Source: Brumicola pallidula DSM 14239 = ACAM 615 (GTDB lineage Bacteria; Pseudomonadota; Gammaproteobacteria; Enterobacterales; Alteromonadaceae). Taken from it: a stretch of DNA of 64,000 bases. Location of the stretch: NCBI RefSeq assembly GCF_000428905.1, contig NZ_AUAV01000017.1, forward strand, positions 1-64,000, written 5' to 3'. This document shows, in pieces, positions 37,656 through 46,601 of the stretch. Both the position numbers and the translations under genes were made by a program. Numbering within the stretch: the first letter of the stretch is position 1; the number at the start of each line of letters is the position of its first letter. Under the pieces are notes generated by a model, which was not told the DNA's origin, did not search any database, and saw nothing but the letters and a program-made list of their open reading frames with translations.

Positions 37656-38870
37656 CTATTGCTGATAACTGTTAAAAAAACTTTTCATTTGTAACAGAGC
37701 CGGTGATAACTGTTCTTTATGAGGAAGAAAAACCAATCTAAAGTAGCACCCTTCCTGCAGGTTGAACGCGCTGCCATGAACCAACAATATTTTTTCTTTA
37801 TTGAGTAAGTCGAGCACCATATTGACATCATTAGAAATATTAAATTTCTTGCTATCTACCTTTGCAAAACAATACATAGCGCCCATCGGTTTTACGCACG
37901 AAATACCATCAATATCATTAAGGCCTTCGAATGCTAGATTTCGTTGTGATAACAAACGTCCATCGCCAGAAACTAAGTCATTGATACTTTGATAGCCACC
38001 TAGGGCGGTCTGAATTGCATGCTGACAAGGCACATTGGCGCACATGCGCATAGATGAAAGAATGGTTAAGCCTTCTATATAGCTTTTTGCAGATTGCTTG
38101 TCGCCGCTGACCAACATCCAGCCTGCTCTGAAACCGGCAACCCGATAGTTTTTACTTAAACCACTAAAAGTGACACAAAATAAGTCAGGTGCAAGCGAAG
38201 CAATGCATGTGTGCTTTGCATTGTCGTAAAGTATTTTATCGTAAATTTCGTCACTAAATATAATTAGGTCATGTTTGCGCGCTAAATCCGCAACCTGATT
38301 TAATAATGCAACACTATATACCGCACCTGTCGGGTTATTTGGATTAATTAATACAATGGCTTTGGTTCTTTTTGTAATTTTTGATTCAATGTCATCGAGA
38401 TCGGGAAACCAATCGGCTTGCTCATCGCATCGATAATGCACTGCAGTGCCAGATGATAAATTCACTGCTGCTGTCCACAGGGGATAATCTGGGGCCGGTA
38501 ATAATACTTCATCACCATCGTTGAGTAGCGCTTGCATTGACAGCATTATCAATTCGCTTACCCCGTTACCCAAGTATATATCCTTCACTTGAATATTTTT
38601 GATACCCATTTGCTGGTAATACTGCATTACCGCAACGCGCGCACTGTATATGCCTTGGGAGTCTGTGTAGCCTTGTGCACTGGGTAATTGGTAGATAACG
38701 TCCTTCAAAATATCGTCAGGCGCTTCAAAACCAAACGGGGCAGGGTTGCCTATGTTTAGTTTTAAGATCCGCTCTCCAGCCTCTTCCATTTTGTTTGCTT
38801 GCTCTAATACAGGCCCGCGGATATCGTAGTAGACATTAGCTAATTTGTTCGAGCGATTGATTTTTGACAT
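37656..38870 (-). CDS. alaA: Alanine transaminase AlaA (YfbQ)
   Basis: A 404-residue class I aminotransferase. The start INRSNKLANVYYDIRGPVLEQA is characteristic of AlaA. Other marks are LNIGNPAPFGFEAP, the NPNNPTGAVY motif, the PLP lysine in SGLSKNYRVAGFRAGW and the C-terminal Arg in FRLVFLPH. It makes alanine from pyruvate and glutamate in the cytoplasm. Length equals E. coli AlaA (405). A 130-base gap separates it from yfbR. Confidence 0.93.
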   Translation of the reverse strand: MSKINRSNKLANVYYDIRGPVLEQANKMEEAGERILKLNIGNPAPFGFEAPDDILKDVIYQLPSAQGYTDSQGIYSARVAVMQYYQQMGIKNIQVKDIYLGNGVSELIMLSMQALLNDGDEVLLPAPDYPLWTAAVNLSSGTAVHYRCDEQADWFPDLDDIESKITKRTKAIVLINPNNPTGAVYSVALLNQVADLARKHDLIIFSDEIYDKILYDNAKHTCIASLAPDLFCVTFSGLSKNYRVAGFRAGWMLVSGDKQSAKSYIEGLTILSSMRMCANVPCQHAIQTALGGYQSINDLVSGDGRLLSQRNLAFEGLNDIDGISCVKPMGAMYCFAKVDSKKFNISNDVNMVLDLLNKEKILLVHGSAFNLQEGCYFRLVFLPHKEQLSPALLQMKSFFNSYQQ

Positions 38871-39041
38871 TAATTATTGGTCTTAACACTAGATAGGTGA
38901 TTACCGTTAAGAATAATACAGCTGAGGCCTCCTGTTAAGGGGCGATGACAAGTTTTGTCACATTTATTATTGCTCAAATTATCAACTCTCAACGTATAAT
39001 AAAGATAATTTTATTAATTTACGGCTAATTTGGAGATTTTT

Positions 39042-39572
39042 ATGCCTGCTCCCTTGTTGTGGTTAGGTGCTGCTTGTTTAGGGTTATATGCTTCAAACAA
39101 GGCAACTGATGCTTATTTAAGGAGCACTAATAGCGTCCGTAAATTACCGGGGGAATCCTCAAAACGTATTGTCCCAAGAAATGGCGCTATTGTTACCTGC
39201 GGTATTTATGGAGTATTGGACCATACAGGCGTTTGGGTAAATGGTAATATTTTTGAGTTGAGCGGTAAAGGGTTAATTCGTTCAGTGTCTCCAGATCGAT
39301 TCTTGGATAACAGAAGTGGCAAAAAGATATATGTTGCTTGCGATGAAAATTTTAGATCCTTAGCTGCTGAGGAAGTAGCGCAGCGATGTATTGATAATTT
39401 GTATGGCTTGCGCGAATATCATTTGATTGATAATAACTGTCATCAGTTCGTATTAGAAATGCTGACAGGAGAAAAATCACAAATCACAAGTTTTAATGAA
39501 TTAAATGAAGTACTTTATGCACTTTTCTTAACCAATATCAATTGGCATGAAGCTAATGTTAGTTTTCGTTGA
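39042..39572 (+). CDS. LRAT-like (NlpC/P60-related) papain-fold protein
   Basis: About 176 residues. The LRAT/HRASLS signature is visible: a His in VLDHTGVWVNG (about residue 65) followed by FELSGKGLIRSVS, and the NC motif in DNNCHQFVLEML (about residue 135), whose Cys would be the nucleophile. Members are thiol acyltransferases or hydrolases acting on lipids or peptides. A hydrophobic N-terminus (LLWLGAACLGLYAS) may be a membrane anchor. ATG at 39042 is chosen because TGGAG lies seven bases before it. It is followed after 124 bases by a DUF2189 membrane-protein gene. Confidence 0.65.
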   Translation: MPAPLLWLGAACLGLYASNKATDAYLRSTNSVRKLPGESSKRIVPRNGAIVTCGIYGVLDHTGVWVNGNIFELSGKGLIRSVSPDRFLDNRSGKKIYVACDENFRSLAAEEVAQRCIDNLYGLREYHLIDNNCHQFVLEMLTGEKSQITSFNELNEVLYALFLTNINWHEANVSFR

Positions 39573-39696
39573 GTAATTTTTGAACTTATTCAGTTTCTGG
39601 ATTAGTATAAAGCGTAGCTATTGAAGTTTACGTTCAATATCCAAAAAAACTTATACTCCACAATGAATTAATTATTTACGCTTAATAGGAGATGTT

Positions 39697-40491
39697 ATGT
39701 CTCAGCAGTTAGAAGAAATGCCAGAAGCCGGGATCAAGGACAGTGGTATCGCTCGGGTTATACCTTGTAAAAAGCTACAATTGTTTGATTCAATAAAATG
39801 GTTAGCCCTTGCCTTTGATGATTTCAAACGAGCGCCTGTCATCAGTTTAACCTATGGCGTCATTTTTACGCTCATTCCTTGGTCTATGTATTATTTAATA
39901 GATTTGACCGGTTGGTACATGATCATATTTCCAGCGATGGTCTGTTTCATGTTGATTGGCCCCTTCTTGGCAGCCGGTCTGTATGACGTTTCATGGCAAT
40001 TGGAAAAGAAAAATACGCCATCCTTTACACACTCCTTAAAAGCAATGTCCAGAAACGCTGTAAACGAATGGGGTTTTGCTATATTACTAATGGTGTTGAT
40101 GATTTTTTGGTTACGTATCGCATCTCTTATCCATGCTTTCTATCCTGAAAATCAAGCATACACCTTAGTAAGCCTTGCTGCGTTTTTGATTATAGGTACA
40201 CTAGTTGGTGCAGCGTTGACGATATTCGTTTTCTTTATAACCGCATTTACACAACCAATATTGATGGAAAGACGGGTCGACTTAGCAACAGCAGTCCTAA
40301 CCAGTATGAATGCGGTCTGGCTGAACAAGAGGGCTATGTTCTTTTGGGCATCCATTATTCTGCTATCAGTATTTATCGGTTTTGTTACTTTCTTTGTTGC
40401 TTTCTTAGTTATTATGCCAATTATTGGCTATGCCAGTTGGCATGGCTACATAGACACAATTGATGTGAAACGTAAAAGAACCTACGAGTAG
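39697..40491 (+). CDS. DUF2189 integral membrane protein
   Basis: A 264-residue inner-membrane protein with about six hydrophobic helices. The soluble N-terminus carries WLALAFDDFKRAPVISLTYG, followed by FPAMVCFMLIGPFLAAGLYDVSWQLEKKNTP, both typical of DUF2189. A late segment has TAVLTSMNAVWLNKRAMFFWA. The function of the family is not known to me. AGGAG upstream of the ATG supports the start. It is monocistronic and converges with the glucosylglycerate operon. Confidence 0.85.
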   Translation: MSQQLEEMPEAGIKDSGIARVIPCKKLQLFDSIKWLALAFDDFKRAPVISLTYGVIFTLIPWSMYYLIDLTGWYMIIFPAMVCFMLIGPFLAAGLYDVSWQLEKKNTPSFTHSLKAMSRNAVNEWGFAILLMVLMIFWLRIASLIHAFYPENQAYTLVSLAAFLIIGTLVGAALTIFVFFITAFTQPILMERRVDLATAVLTSMNAVWLNKRAMFFWASIILLSVFIGFVTFFVAFLVIMPIIGYASWHGYIDTIDVKRKRTYE

Positions 40492-40538
40492 GTCCTTTAT
40501 ACAAATAACTGTTAGCTTACAGACGCAAGCCACTGGCG

Positions 40539-42323
40539 TCAGCCTGTGGCTTTGTTTGATATCCACATTGTTTGATAAGGGGCAAGGCATAGCTGTTCAA
40601 TAGCATGGTTTATTGGCTGTTTGGCGATCAGGTCATGCCACAAATTATTTTCAATCAGGTTAATATCTGATAATCGTACCTCTTGTGTCTCATCAGTAAT
40701 ATTCGACAAGCAAAATATACTTTGCTGACGGTCGATACTCTGCCTCCAGTAGCCAAATATACCAGTGCCCAGTTGCAACGTAAATTGGGTTGCATTTGGA
40801 TGAAATGCAGGTTGAGAACGTCGAATTCTGATCAACATAGACAAACCAGATAACACCTTAGCATGAGTACTTTTTGGGTTATCTAACTCTGCTATCAGCT
40901 TTTCAAAATCCCAACGGTGACGATTGATACAACGATTTTGACCTGTATTTTTTACTTTATCTTCATCATTTGGTGTACCCAATAATGAATGAATATAAAT
41001 TCCAGGAATACCTTCGAGCCCAAGCATCATTGCATGTGCGCAAATAAAGCGCGGTAGTTGATATTGGTCCGGCCCTTTTGTTGTTCCTTTGAGTGCGTCG
41101 ATCAAAGCAATATTCATTTCATATGGCTTGTGCTGACCATTCTCTGTTTTTCTCCAAGAAACTTTACCACCAAAACGTTGCATGCAATTTGCAAAATCAG
41201 TGATCTCCTGATCATTCAACAAACCTTCAGCGGGACGTAAACCAACACCATCATGAGAGGCTATGAAATTAAAATACGTTGTACCATTTTGTGCTGGCGG
41301 CATGCTCATCATCCAACTTTTTAGATAACTACAATCACCCGTTACCAATGTATTTATTAGCAATGGCGGCAATGAAAAATTATAAATGGCATGAGCTTCG
41401 TTGGCATTACCGAAATAAGTCAGGTTTTCTCTATTTGGAATGTTGGTTTCAGTAATAATAATGGTTTCTGGCGCGGTATGTTCAATCAGCGTTCTTAAGA
41501 GGCGAACAACTTCGTGTGTTTCCAGTAAATTAATACTTGGGCTACCGGTAACTTTCCATAAAAATGCGATTGCGTCCAAACGAAAAACGGTTGTGCCTTT
41601 ATCCAAATACAAACGAATAATATCAACGAAGGCAATCAAAACACTTGGATTTCTAAAATCAAAATCCACTTGGTCATGACTAAACGTACACCACACGTGC
41701 TTTGCGCCGTTTGGGGTATCAACTTCTTTTAATAGCTCTGATGTTCTTGGTCTGACTACCATGCTTACATCGTCAGTGGGTGAAGCTATAAAAAAGTAGT
41801 CGCTGCCAATTCCTTCTTGTTTGCTGAAATTTTCAAACCATTGACTTCGTGCCGAGCAATGGTTGATAACGACGTCTGTCATGAGTCCATATTCTTTCGA
41901 AATAGCTTCTATATCGTCCCAGTCACCTAAACTTTGATTCACTATCGAGTAGTCAATAATAGAAAAACCATCATCAGAACTATACGGAAAATACGGCAAT
42001 ATGTGCACGTGGCTAATAATCGAGGCAAAGTAGTCGTTAATAAAGCGTAAAAGTGTTTTTAATGGTTTTTGACTAAAGCCAAAATCAACACCTTTGGTAT
42101 TTTCTACAATGCTATCACCATAGGTAATCATAATGACGTCTGACTCATCCCAACGGTTTTTATGCGGCGTTGGGTAGTGGCAATCATCCTTACCCGTAAC
42201 GCCTATACTTATCTGTAATTTGGCTACCAGTAATTCTATTTCAGATGGGCTCAAGATATCTTGATAAATAACTTCTAAGTGGTGTTTAAGTTTTGCCGTA
42301 AATTGAAGAAAGTGATCTGCCAT
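40539..42323 (-). CDS. GH13_18 phosphorylase, probable glucosylglycerate phosphorylase
   Basis: A 594-residue alpha-amylase-fold enzyme of the sucrose-phosphorylase group. Barrel motifs are DVVINH, the nucleophile Asp in TVFRLDAIAFLWK, the acid/base Glu in IIITETNIP and the stabilising Asp in FIASHDGVG. It is nearest in pattern to YcjM-type enzymes, which include glucosylglycerate phosphorylase. Next to GpgS the most economical substrate is 2-O-alpha-glucosyl-D-glycerate, giving glucose 1-phosphate and D-glycerate. Sucrose or glucosylglycerol are alternatives. It is the last gene of a four-gene operon, one base after gpgS. Confidence 0.85.
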   Translation of the reverse strand: MADHFLQFTAKLKHHLEVIYQDILSPSEIELLVAKLQISIGVTGKDDCHYPTPHKNRWDESDVIMITYGDSIVENTKGVDFGFSQKPLKTLLRFINDYFASIISHVHILPYFPYSSDDGFSIIDYSIVNQSLGDWDDIEAISKEYGLMTDVVINHCSARSQWFENFSKQEGIGSDYFFIASPTDDVSMVVRPRTSELLKEVDTPNGAKHVWCTFSHDQVDFDFRNPSVLIAFVDIIRLYLDKGTTVFRLDAIAFLWKVTGSPSINLLETHEVVRLLRTLIEHTAPETIIITETNIPNRENLTYFGNANEAHAIYNFSLPPLLINTLVTGDCSYLKSWMMSMPPAQNGTTYFNFIASHDGVGLRPAEGLLNDQEITDFANCMQRFGGKVSWRKTENGQHKPYEMNIALIDALKGTTKGPDQYQLPRFICAHAMMLGLEGIPGIYIHSLLGTPNDEDKVKNTGQNRCINRHRWDFEKLIAELDNPKSTHAKVLSGLSMLIRIRRSQPAFHPNATQFTLQLGTGIFGYWRQSIDRQQSIFCLSNITDETQEVRLSDINLIENNLWHDLIAKQPINHAIEQLCLAPYQTMWISNKATG

Positions 42324-42324
42324 T

Positions 42325-43554
42325 TTATTGTCCTTGGCTAAATTCTTGAAAGTCTTCTTCGACTGCTCTTTTGAGACATTCTAAAACATCTGGTTTGGCA
42401 CTGACGACACGGTTCCAACTTGGAATAAAGGGGGTTTCCATTGGGTTTTCTAAAAAGCTTTGTCCCGCTTTCATAATGTTGTGGGCGAACATTTCTACCG
42501 CTTTTTCTTCATTATGAATATCCAGTTTCAAGCCATTCATAACAGCATCATTGTGATAGGTTTCAATAAAATCTAAGGCAATTCTAAAATACGTTGCTTT
42601 TATGGTTCTAAATGTCTCGGTACTAAACGTGGTGCCTTGCGTCGCTAATTTTCTAAATAAGGCTTTAGTGATATCAATCGACATTTTAGATAAGCCACCT
42701 TGCTCATTATTTAATGACAGGTCTTGGTGTTTATGATCATATGTTTTTGCAATATCAGCTTGGCAGAGCCTGTTATGCGAATAGTTTCTGTGCATTTCAG
42801 ATAAAACGCCAATTTCTAAGCCCCAATCACTCGGAATTCTAATGTCATTGAGAACGTCTCGTCTAAATGAAAACTCGCCTGCTAATGGGTAACGAAAGCT
42901 ATCCATAAATTCTAAGTAATCATTGTGCCCTAACGTCATCTTAAGCGCTCGCAAAAGAGGCGTAACTAATAATCGTGAAACCCGACCATTTATTTTTCCG
43001 TTAGCAACTCGTGCGTAAAACCCTTTGCAAAACTCATAGTTAAAGTGTGGATTTGCAACTGGGTAAATAAGTCTTGCAAGCAAAGAACGGTCATAGGTTA
43101 AAATATCACAATCGTGCAGAGCGACACTTTCCACCTTTCCGGATGCAAGTATATAGCCCATGCAATACCAAACATTTCTGCCTTTCCCTAATTCCTTTGG
43201 TGCCAAGCCGAGTTCTTGTAATTCTGCGTCGAGTGCCTTCAGCCTCGGTCCGTCATTCCACAATATTCGATGGTGTTGCGGCAGCGTGGAGAAAAAGTTG
43301 AGGGCACATTTGTACTCTTCTAAGTTAGCACGATCAAGACCGATAACTATTTCAGACAAATAGGGGACTTTTTTAATGTGTTCTATTGTGGCTGGGAGCG
43401 CTTGCCCTTCTAGTTCGGAAAATAATGAAGGAAGGATTAATCCTAATGGGCGTTGCTTAGAAAACTCACTTAACTCGGCTTCCAGATCTTCAATCGAACG
43501 ATCTTCTAAGTTGTGTAACGTGGTTACAATGCCATTTTGATAAAAATCAGCCAC
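42325..43554 (-). CDS. gpgS: Glucosyl-3-phosphoglycerate synthase
   Basis: A 409-residue family GT81 glycosyltransferase that joins glucose from a nucleotide sugar to 3-phosphoglycerate. The DXD metal motif is in ALHDCDILTYDRSLLARL (about residue 150). Other marks are PSLFSEL, IVIGLDRA, GKGRNVWYCMGYILA and the acceptor region GEFSFRRDVL followed by IPSDWGLEIGVLSEM. The product is glucosyl-3-phosphoglycerate, precursor of the compatible solute glucosylglycerate. It lies between the phosphatase and phosphorylase genes on the same strand. Confidence 0.9.
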   Translation of the reverse strand: MADFYQNGIVTTLHNLEDRSIEDLEAELSEFSKQRPLGLILPSLFSELEGQALPATIEHIKKVPYLSEIVIGLDRANLEEYKCALNFFSTLPQHHRILWNDGPRLKALDAELQELGLAPKELGKGRNVWYCMGYILASGKVESVALHDCDILTYDRSLLARLIYPVANPHFNYEFCKGFYARVANGKINGRVSRLLVTPLLRALKMTLGHNDYLEFMDSFRYPLAGEFSFRRDVLNDIRIPSDWGLEIGVLSEMHRNYSHNRLCQADIAKTYDHKHQDLSLNNEQGGLSKMSIDITKALFRKLATQGTTFSTETFRTIKATYFRIALDFIETYHNDAVMNGLKLDIHNEEKAVEMFAHNIMKAGQSFLENPMETPFIPSWNRVVSAKPDVLECLKRAVEEDFQEFSQGQ

Positions 43555-43577
43555 ATGTAGCTCCTTAAGTTGTTTTA

Positions 43578-44450
43578 TCAGTTTTTTTTGCTTGAACTAA
43601 AAAATACTGATTCAGGGATAAGCTGATCAAGTATTTCTGTCCAACCTTTTGGACCCAGTTTATTGCTAGTATATAATTTAAGGGTTCGTTCTAATTCGGG
43701 GGGCTTGTGTACGGGAGACGCAATTCTGACTGCGGTATCGGCAATCTCTAACATCGAAACGTCGTTTTTACCATCACCCAAAGCAATCGTGCTTATCGTA
43801 ACACCCTTGTGTTGACGCTGATATTCTCTGAGTAACCAAGCCAATGCAATGCCTTTGCTACAATCACCACCAATGTGCAAAAAACGCCCACCTTTGACTG
43901 GATGCGCACCAATGCGACGCAACATGAGGATAAATTTCTCCAACTCGTCCTCACTGCCTTTCCACAGCAATGGTTCGCCAAATTGGCGTTGCGATGAGAG
44001 TAGGGCATCTTCTTCTGTAAGCCCCGTTAACTCGACAATTCGTTCAAGCGTCATATCCACAAATGATTCAAAAAGATGACCATATTCAGGAGCAATCTTT
44101 TTAATCAAGCCTAACCAGTAATTGCGTTTCGAACTAAATGATTTTACCCAAAAACCATCTTGCCAAACTGCGCCTCTGGGCTTTTCTGGTAGGAAATTTT
44201 TATTGATAAAAATAGCGGCACCATTTTCAACGATAAAAGGGCCATTTAAATTTAACCTCTTGCGCAGCTCCAGTAGTTCAGCAAAGGTTTTGCTGGTATT
44301 TGGAATAATTGGAATTCCATGACCTATCAGCCTTTCCATGCAAACCTTGGCGTCTTCGTGTTCATAGCTATAATGGTCTAGGAGTGTGCCGTCGAGATCT
44401 GTAAAAATCAGGACTTGCCGGTTGTATTTTCTAATTAATTCACTTTGCAT
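43578..44450 (-). CDS. MpgP/YedP-family HAD phosphatase, probable glucosyl-3-phosphoglycerate phosphatase
   Basis: A 290-residue HAD phosphatase of the mannosyl-3-phosphoglycerate phosphatase family. Motif I is FTDLDGTLLDH, the NTSKTFAELLELR helix carries motif II, and ALGDGKNDVSMLEIADTAV carries motif IV. The family dephosphorylates mannosyl- and glucosyl-3-phosphoglycerate. Next to gpgS it should give free glucosylglycerate. Its first bases overlap the kinase gene by 11. Confidence 0.88.
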   Translation of the reverse strand: MQSELIRKYNRQVLIFTDLDGTLLDHYSYEHEDAKVCMERLIGHGIPIIPNTSKTFAELLELRKRLNLNGPFIVENGAAIFINKNFLPEKPRGAVWQDGFWVKSFSSKRNYWLGLIKKIAPEYGHLFESFVDMTLERIVELTGLTEEDALLSSQRQFGEPLLWKGSEDELEKFILMLRRIGAHPVKGGRFLHIGGDCSKGIALAWLLREYQRQHKGVTISTIALGDGKNDVSMLEIADTAVRIASPVHKPPELERTLKLYTSNKLGPKGWTEILDQLIPESVFFSSSKKN

Positions 44451-45366
44451 TATGTCTACTTTTCGTAATGTTTCTTTCTTTGTCTAACTCGAATATAAAA
44501 TCAGCATAGTTACCCAATGTATATAAAGTATGTTCAGTTAACCTTTGATAATATTGAATAAATGTAAGAATTTCTGCATCACTCATTATATGTGATGCAT
44601 TACCAACACGCAGTTTCAATTTTTCCTCTTGTTCTCGCCGCCACGCATAGACCGCATCAAAACTTGGGGCTTTCAAAAACACCCAACAGCTCATGTATGC
44701 ATAGAGCGGGGCGTAAGTTGTTGCTAGCGCAGAATTGACGTACTGGCGCCAAGTACCATCATGATCATATTTAGATTCAAATTCATTAACTGCTTGCGGT
44801 AATGCGTCGTTTTCTTGTGCTTGTGTTCCCCAGCACCAACCTTCCATGATGACGATATCAACAGGAGATCCTACTTTTTGCCATTTATCGATGGCCGCGC
44901 GGTCGTCAATTGATTTGTCAAAAGTGGGAATATTGGTGGCGTTACCTTGGGCTAATGAATGAAAAACCGCAGATATCAATTTAGTATCATGCGTGCCGGG
45001 TACACCTCTCGTTGCTAGCAGCGGATGTACAGTTTGCGCCAAGTTTACGCGTTCAGCTTTGGTATAATAGAAGTCATCGAGAGATAGAACAATCGACTTT
45101 TTTCCGTAATACTGATTAAATAAATGACTCATTAAGCCACTTAGCGTTGATTTACCGGAACCCTGGCAACCATTAACCCCAATAAAGTAAGGACTACTTT
45201 TGGCAGCTTGCAAATGATTTGATTTATTTTGGTGCAATTGAATTGAATCGCACAGTGGATTGAACCACTTTAGTGCATCATCGAGATAAGCCATCGGGAG
45301 CTTTTCTTTAACGATGTATTGTTCAATCAATGTTGTTAATTCTTGCATTAAAGCCTTATATAGCAA
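44440..45366 (-). CDS. D-glycerate 3-kinase (plant GLYK-like)
   Basis: A 308-residue P-loop kinase. The Walker A motif is GVNGCQGSGKST (about residue 63), followed by LSLDDFYYTKAERVNLA, HPLLATRGVPGTHD and IVIMEGWCWG, the pattern of plant-type D-glycerate 3-kinases and their bacterial homologues. It would phosphorylate the glycerate released by the phosphorylase back to 3-phosphoglycerate. It is the first gene of the operon. The 265 bases upstream (45367-45631) must hold the operon promoter; I see no clear boxes there. Confidence 0.88.
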   Translation of the reverse strand: MLYKALMQELTTLIEQYIVKEKLPMAYLDDALKWFNPLCDSIQLHQNKSNHLQAAKSSPYFIGVNGCQGSGKSTLSGLMSHLFNQYYGKKSIVLSLDDFYYTKAERVNLAQTVHPLLATRGVPGTHDTKLISAVFHSLAQGNATNIPTFDKSIDDRAAIDKWQKVGSPVDIVIMEGWCWGTQAQENDALPQAVNEFESKYDHDGTWRQYVNSALATTYAPLYAYMSCWVFLKAPSFDAVYAWRREQEEKLKLRVGNASHIMSDAEILTFIQYYQRLTEHTLYTLGNYADFIFELDKERNITKSRHNAK

Positions 45367-45631
45367 AGAGTGAAGCGCATTGCATTGATAATAAACGATG
45401 ACAATGATGAGTCAGATATTATCTTGTTCGCCACTTAATGGCTGTATCAAGATAGCAGACGAGTACCAATATATTGACACTTTATTCAAAGACTATGCCA
45501 ATCAAAAATTATTGCAATCAAATAAAGACGTTTTCTACGTGTTGATTATTATTTGATCATTTAGGCAGTTTTGCCTGTTTTAGGAGGAGATTTGATTTTG
45601 TTATTTTGACTCACTTATTGCTATATTATCA

Positions 45632-46600
45632 TTATTTTTTTGTCGCAATAAAAACGGCTCGTTTAGGAGCGGGATAACCCTCTACTGTAAGTGAGGAGTT
45701 GTGGGGGTCTAAAAAATCAACCAATGAATGATTTGTCATCCATTGGGTTGCTCTTTGTTCTTCAATAGAGGTTATGTTTTCCTCCACTTTTCTAATATCC
45801 ACAAACCCAACTCTTACAAGCCATTGCGTCAGTGCATCACAACTGGGCAAGAACCAGACGTTACGCATCTGTGCGTAGCGTTCACCAGGCATTAATACCG
45901 AGCTTTCATCGCCATCAATAACGATGGTTTCCAGAATCAATTGACCACCACTAGCTAATTGATTTTTCAACTGATATAAAAATCCAATGGGGTCACGACG
46001 GTGATATAGCACTCCCATAGAAAAAACCGCATCAAATGCATGCAATGCAGGCATATCCTCGATACCCTGAGGGATGAAATGTACCTTGTGTTGTGGTAAA
46101 TATTTTTTGAAAATCTGAAATTGATAGAAAAAAAGATCGGTGGGATCGATTCCAACAACGAGCTTTGCATCTTCACCTAACATTCTAAATAAATGATAAC
46201 CACTGCCACACCCTACATCAAGTACTGTTTTGTTTGCTAACGGTGCAATGTGAGGTAAAACACGGTCCCATTTCCAATCCGAGCGCCATTCAGTGTCAAT
46301 ATCAATACCAAAGAGCCGGAATGGGCCTTTTCGCCATGGCATAAATTGCTTTAAGACTGATTCGATATGCGCTAATTGCCCGTTTCCAAGAGTACCATCT
46401 TGCGTCAAACAAACTTGCGTCTTTAAATCAATTTCGGCTGGGCTAATGCAAGGCAGTTGCTGTAGTTGTTTTTGCCACTTTTTTGTATCGCCATGATCCG
46501 CGCTTTTCTCCCAGTTGTCTAGTTGAGGAATAAGCGTTGCAATCCAGTTTTCCAAATTTGTGCCGATTAAATCAGAATAAAAAGCCGATTTCCAATCCAT
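45632..46600 (-). CDS. cmoB: tRNA U34 carboxymethyltransferase CmoB
   Basis: A 322-residue enzyme that transfers a carboxymethyl group from carboxy-SAM to 5-hydroxyuridine-34, completing cmo5U in wobble tRNAs. The SAM-type motif VLDVGCGSGYHLFRMLG is clear, and FQIFKKYLPQHKVHFIPQGIEDMP and MGVLYHRRDPIGFL are typical. ATG at 46600 is used although the frame is open further: GGACAG lies before it, the protein then starts MDWKSAFYSDL, and length equals E. coli CmoB (323). It follows cmoA by one base. Confidence 0.95.
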   Translation of the reverse strand: MDWKSAFYSDLIGTNLENWIATLIPQLDNWEKSADHGDTKKWQKQLQQLPCISPAEIDLKTQVCLTQDGTLGNGQLAHIESVLKQFMPWRKGPFRLFGIDIDTEWRSDWKWDRVLPHIAPLANKTVLDVGCGSGYHLFRMLGEDAKLVVGIDPTDLFFYQFQIFKKYLPQHKVHFIPQGIEDMPALHAFDAVFSMGVLYHRRDPIGFLYQLKNQLASGGQLILETIVIDGDESSVLMPGERYAQMRNVWFLPSCDALTQWLVRVGFVDIRKVEENITSIEEQRATQWMTNHSLVDFLDPHNSSLTVEGYPAPKRAVFIATKK

Positions 46601-46601
46601 A

